Below, in pieces: positions 59,907-64,000 of a DNA stretch of 64,000 bases. The DNA is taken from assembly GCA_027475525.1 (NCBI GenBank), contig JAMWFC010000089.1, forward strand, positions 1 to 64,000, given 5' to 3'. Source of the DNA: Macrolepiota albuminosa. Lineage: Eukaryota; Basidiomycota; Agaricomycetes; Agaricales; Agaricaceae. Position numbers and translations under genes: made by a program. Numbering within the stretch: position 1 is the first letter of the stretch; each line of letters begins with the position of its first letter. Under the pieces are notes generated by a model. The model had not been told where the DNA came from. It did no database searches and worked only from the letters and a program-made list of their open reading frames with translations.

Positions 59907-62900
59907 TTACAAATAAAACATGGTGTCCTTCAAAGTGGGCCCAGAAACGCCGCCATGCCACATTTGGGTGGCTTCACGAAATACCTGCTCTTCCGCATCT
60001 GGCCCACTCCTAGTCGATCCACTAGAACCTATGCCTTGGAGGAGCCGATGCAAATAGCAACGTCCACGCTCGCAGGCGAGATCTGCATAGTACGCAGGAG
60101 AAACTAGACTCACGGCCTTCGTAGCTCGTGCAAACATGTAAGAAACAGCGTTCGTCAAGCCTTGTAGTTCGTCAGCCTTGAAACCAATGTCGTCGTGAAC
60201 GACATAATAGTGGGTCGGACGTGTGGTGCCTTGGAGCCCCCCGTGAGCTGGAAGAATTTGATTACCCTTGCCAGTGTAACGGCGATATGGAAAGTAAAAG
60301 TACCTTGCAGGAAGAAATCGAAATGATAAACTGACGTCACACCGCGATCGACAACTGTGCCTGGTTTAGGGTTTCCATCCTTGTCCGCATTCTCCTGTTC
60401 TGTTGGGAAGAAGCGTGTGTGATGGCGTTTGCCCTGTTGAGTCATAATCAGCCGGCCTGTAATGGATATTTGGTTAGAGGTTTACACAGATGACAATGGT
60501 GATCTTAGGTCGAAATTGTGCCTTGGGCGTATCAAACTTGGCACAAGCCTGTCGTATAGCAGGCAACTCCTCTGCAACGACAATTTGGAATTGACCCTGT
60601 AGCCGAAGTCAGTTATACGAACACATGTATGGCGATACACACACCTCAGATACACCGTCGCGGTACACCAATATTCTCTGGGGAAGCGTCTTGCTCCTCT
60701 TCTGGAAGAGCGTGAGACGCTCCCACACTAATTTTGCCAGATTGGTAACCATCTGATAATAACATGTCAGTGTACGAATTTGAAATCTGACCCAGAACTG
60801 CACCTCTTTCTTCGTTTCTTGAATCTCCATGCTCGCAGGATATTGTGCATAGGATGTATCGCAACTGGCAACGACAGCAGCAATTGAAGGGGTACCCTTC
60901 ACACTGCCAGGACCGGGATGCGTGACATCTATTCCAATGAGCATGGTGGGCATCTGCGCCAGCCAGCTCATGCTAACCTGATCGAGTGCGTGACTAGTGT
61001 TTTGTTTGAAAGATACTGCAGAATTCAAGCTAAACAAGTACGCACTTTACACCACCCAATTTCATATTGACTTTGAGGGCTACGTTTGCAAAATATTGCA
61101 GCTGCCCTAGAGACAGGTCGACGTTGTATCAAATACTTTTGTCAAGTACAAACATTGAACTGACCCTTTTCCTTTCGAATCTTTGCCGAGTGTACGCAGA
61201 CAGTGGCTGACATGTGATGCATCATGCTCTGAACAATGGAAGCGACGATGACGACTTGCCCAAATCCAGGTGTGAGTCACAGAGATGTTTTAGTCCAGAA
61301 TATACATGCTTATCACCGTTCGACAGTAGGACTAGAACAAGATTAGGTTTGGACTTCAATGACCTGAGACTGGCACGAATCGCAGAAATTGCCTGAGCGC
61401 GCGAAGGATCTGTTCTGTCTTTCCTTGGCAGCTGGCACTGGACAACAATTGGGAGAGCATTGTTCACATTCATGCCACTATTCTTACACATATCAGCAAA
61501 TCCTTTCATGGTCGTTATCAACTCAGGATCTGAGGGACTCGCAAACTCGTCGCGATTATTACCATCCTTAATCAATAAGACAGCCCAGTTGCTCAGAGTG
61601 GCGCCTTTTGCAAAGCGAACGTTTCGCAGATTCCAGCTGGCACGGTCATCAACTTGAGGTGTCCCAGCTCCGTACTTAATTCCTGGTGGTGGGAGTATCC
61701 GTCCAGGAACAACAGCCATCTCGGGACCGACGGAGATATCAAAGGCCTTGAGCGGGCTGGCGCCTTGACGAAAACCCAGTTCATTCAGCCCTCGGTTTAC
61801 TATAGCATTGGCATTGACGTTCGGTCGTTGAGCTGCAATGGTGATCATGCTGGCAGTTTGTTCGTCCGTCAGCTTTCCTCGGAATGGCTGGTTCGGTAAG
61901 ATCTCGCAGAGTTCGGCAGGCAGATAGTTAGCCTTATTACCCCCGACATCGACGAGAGGAAGGTCTGGCTCTTTCAACGTGATTTTATACTCTAGAAGCA
62001 GGTATGTCAAGGGCTGTTTGCTGCTCAAGCAGGAATTAGTCGGACTTCTCTTAAAGTAGGTCTCCACGGTGACTGTCCCAAATTCATCTGTTTGGAATGA
62101 ATGTTGCCGGGCATTGAATGACGCTAGAGACTTGACCGTCTTCCTATAACCGAGATGTGTCGTCTTGATTCGCACACCTTTAACGAAGACGCTCGCGCGA
62201 GCGCCGAAGCTTGATTCCTGGAATGCAACCATGGCGCGCGCCAGATTTCCTGGAGTATAAAATGCAGTTGTGCAAACTGAAAGAGGTGAGACTTTTTTTA
62301 TACAACAAACAGTAGTCATTTACCATTGACATTCACCAGTAGCTGGTTATGAGAAGGTCGTACAGAGGAGTAGAAACCTTTCCATGCCTCGAGGCTGCCA
62401 CCAAGGCTTGCCGGAAAGGCTTCTGATGGGAAAAAGAATCGATTTCTTCCCACCATAACGCCACTCCCGCCTGACCGATTTGGGTGAGATGAAAGGACGA
62501 CATTCAGAGCCGAAATCACAGGCAGAATATCATATCCTCTGTACTGAGGCTGTCCTTCAAGGTAACTATGGACTCGAATAAGGGGGGAAAGACATGTTGT
62601 AAGTGCTTTATTACATACTTGAGAAGGCCTTGAGTGTCAATGTCACGGCTATATTGAATTTCAAGGGTATATTCCGGACCATTTGGTTTGGGGCCGTCTT
62701 CATCCTCATCGTAAAAAGGGACTTTAATTGTTAAAGGCTGATTTAACTTCTTAGCCGAGATGAGCTTGCTCGAATGATCATGAGCGACATTTCCTTGCAG
62801 GCCTTTACGTGCCCAGTCGCGAGATTCTTCTGCGAGTTGAAAAATGCGCCTCCTCACTCGGCGCATCGCCGTCTTGTTGGTGGGTGATATTGTAACTTCG

Positions 62901-63323
62901 TACTCATAAAGAGGACGTTTAGGTATCTTCACAGGGAAAAAGTTGGCTCGAAGCTTCACTTGTTTCCCTTTAGTCCCAAAGTCTGGCCGTAAAGGAATTT
63001 CATCTCTGTCTAGCTTGATGCCCTTAAAAGAAGCTACCAGAGCCAGTTCGGACTTGTCTGATAATCGTGCATCAATCGTTGCAGGACCAGGCGCAAAAAC
63101 GCTATGACGTCGTCACAATTAATATGTATTCGATGGGATAGAAGTTCAGATATCTTCACCCTCCCGCTTCTCTCGGTCCGCCTCCTCGACCGCGACCGCC
63201 GAAACCACCTCGGTCTCCACCTCCTCGATATCCGCCTCTAACGTCTGGGCTACCTCGCCCAGGGGTGCTGGAACCTCCAGTTTGAAACCCACGACCACGC
63301 CCTCGGTTGCCGCGATAAGCCAT
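59907..63323 (-). CDS. AGO: Argonaute protein of the RNA-silencing pathway
   Basis: Small-RNA-guided silencing protein. Start ATG at 63323 opens a Gly/Arg-rich N-terminus (MAYRGNRGRGRGFQTGGSS...) of about 50 residues, as in RGG-tailed Argonautes. After an intron come the N domain (VKLRANFFPVKIPKRPLYEY), linker, PAZ (VETYFKRSP, PLVDVGGNKANYLPAELCEI) and Mid. The Piwi domain follows with the first catalytic Asp in IGIDVTHPGPGS, a probable Glu finger in QETKKE, the second Asp in VYRDGVSE, and the fourth position in SPAYYADLACERG. That last residue is Asp rather than the animal His, so the tetrad reads DEDD, known from slicing-competent fungal Argonautes. The C-terminus LKDTMFYL with the stop at 59909-59907 is normal. 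About ten introns. It looks complete. Confidence 0.92.
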
Positions 63324-63877
63324 TACAGTAGGTCAAACTGTCAGGGAGGAAGATTTGTTGCTGTGTAAGGAGGAAATGAGAGAGCGCTACTTTCAGGTGA
63401 CCAGTCTACTTATACTGAAGCGATGAATAAATTGCCCTTATTGTTTTCGGGACCTTTACGTTAAGCGCTAACGAACTGCGACACGTGGTCCTCGGCAGTG
63501 TCATTCATTTTACATTGAGAATGGGACTACACATCCGTTGAAAAATGTATGGGATGGGCCCACCAAGTACGACGGGAGGGACGATGTCTAGAAACGAAGG
63601 TCTAGCTGTGAGCGTGCGGTTAGCACGTTTGTTAGCGTTAGCGTTAGGCGGTTAGGCTGTTAGCTTAGATTAGGTTAGAGGTAGTTCTGTTAAGGTTGGG
63701 TTAACAGCTTAGGGTTCCAGGAATAGTATAAGTGCCTTCATTTGATGGTATCGAGTTAGACAAATCCTCTCCCAAGGTGCCCGCAAGCGGCGTTTGTTCT
63801 TGTATTTCGCTTACACGCTGTTTACCTTGTGCCGAAACAATCACACATTGTGCTAAATTTAACAAGTATATCCGATT
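63324..63877. other. Argonaute upstream region with a telomere-like tract
   Basis: Shared upstream region of two divergent genes. Bases 63619-63715 are full of GTTAGC, GTTAGG and TTAGGTTAG words, resembling a decayed (TTAGGG)n tract. No gene is seen in this stretch. Confidence 0.5.
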
Positions 63878-63961
63878 ATGAATCCAGCTTTCCTAAGATC
63901 TGGTTCTGGATCACCAATAGCAGAGCGTAAAGCATCTCTACACGCTAAAACAAAGAAGTCA
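63878..63961 (+). CDS. First exon of a gene running off the window
   Basis: ATG at 63878 opens MNPAFLRSGSGSPIAERKAS, followed by LHAKTKKS and a GTATGA donor at 63962. The exon is Ser/Lys-rich, starts cleanly, and ends at a plausible splice site just before an in-frame stop. Too little is present to name the product. It would be divergent from the Argonaute gene. Confidence 0.4.
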
Positions 63962-64000
63962 GTATGACCCATATATCACATGTGTTGAATGGAAGCTTGA

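Overview
The window is nuclear DNA of a basidiomycete, most likely an agaricomycete mushroom. Genes are broken by many short (about 50-70 base) GT-AG introns. Several products belong to families typical of Agaricomycetes: a large PH-domain protein, a JmjC protein, a P450 with the usual basidiomycete motifs, DIRS-like retroelements and a Helitron. No prokaryotic gene organisation is seen.

Layout. 0.2-2.9 kb: a decayed DDE transposase on the minus strand. 5.4-20.9 kb: a gene-dense host segment on the plus strand holding a cytochrome P450, the cullin-RING subunit RBX1, and a 12-kb gene for a giant Ser/Thr/Pro-rich protein with a PH domain and a coiled-coil tail. 21.4-23.0 kb: a zinc-knuckle, gag-like ORF. 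23.8-25.8 kb: a small heat-shock protein and a conserved, probably mitochondrial protein, both minus strand. 26.7-40.4 kb: a Helitron-like region with a single-ORF Rep-helicase that carries an extra C-terminal cysteine-peptidase-like domain, two further genes of unknown function, and arrays of a 28-bp repeat that face each other across the Rep-helicase gene. 40.6-45.4 kb: a large JmjC-domain gene, minus strand. 46-47.7 kb: two small unrecognised genes around a minisatellite. 50-54.9 kb: a dead DIRS-like (tyrosine-recombinase) retrotransposon. 55.3-63.3 kb: host genes again, namely a relative of the giant PH protein's coiled-coil module, a C2H2 zinc-finger protein, a second small heat-shock gene and an Argonaute. 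A new gene starts at 63.88 kb and runs off the window.

How it fits together. Housekeeping and stress genes flank a roughly 35-kb stretch rich in DNA transposons and retroelements. The two small heat-shock genes are close paralogues in divergent orientation on either side of that stretch, each with a heat-shock element. The Argonaute belongs to the RNA-silencing machinery expected to act on such elements.

Two observations stand out. First, four unrelated places carry a tandem duplication with a period of exactly 77 bases. In the two clear coding cases, removing one copy rejoins a broken reading frame, which points to an assembly artefact (unmerged k=77 overlaps) rather than biology. Second, the Helitron-like region may be a larger composite element in which a Rep-helicase-peptidase fusion travels with two accessory genes between iteron-like repeats.
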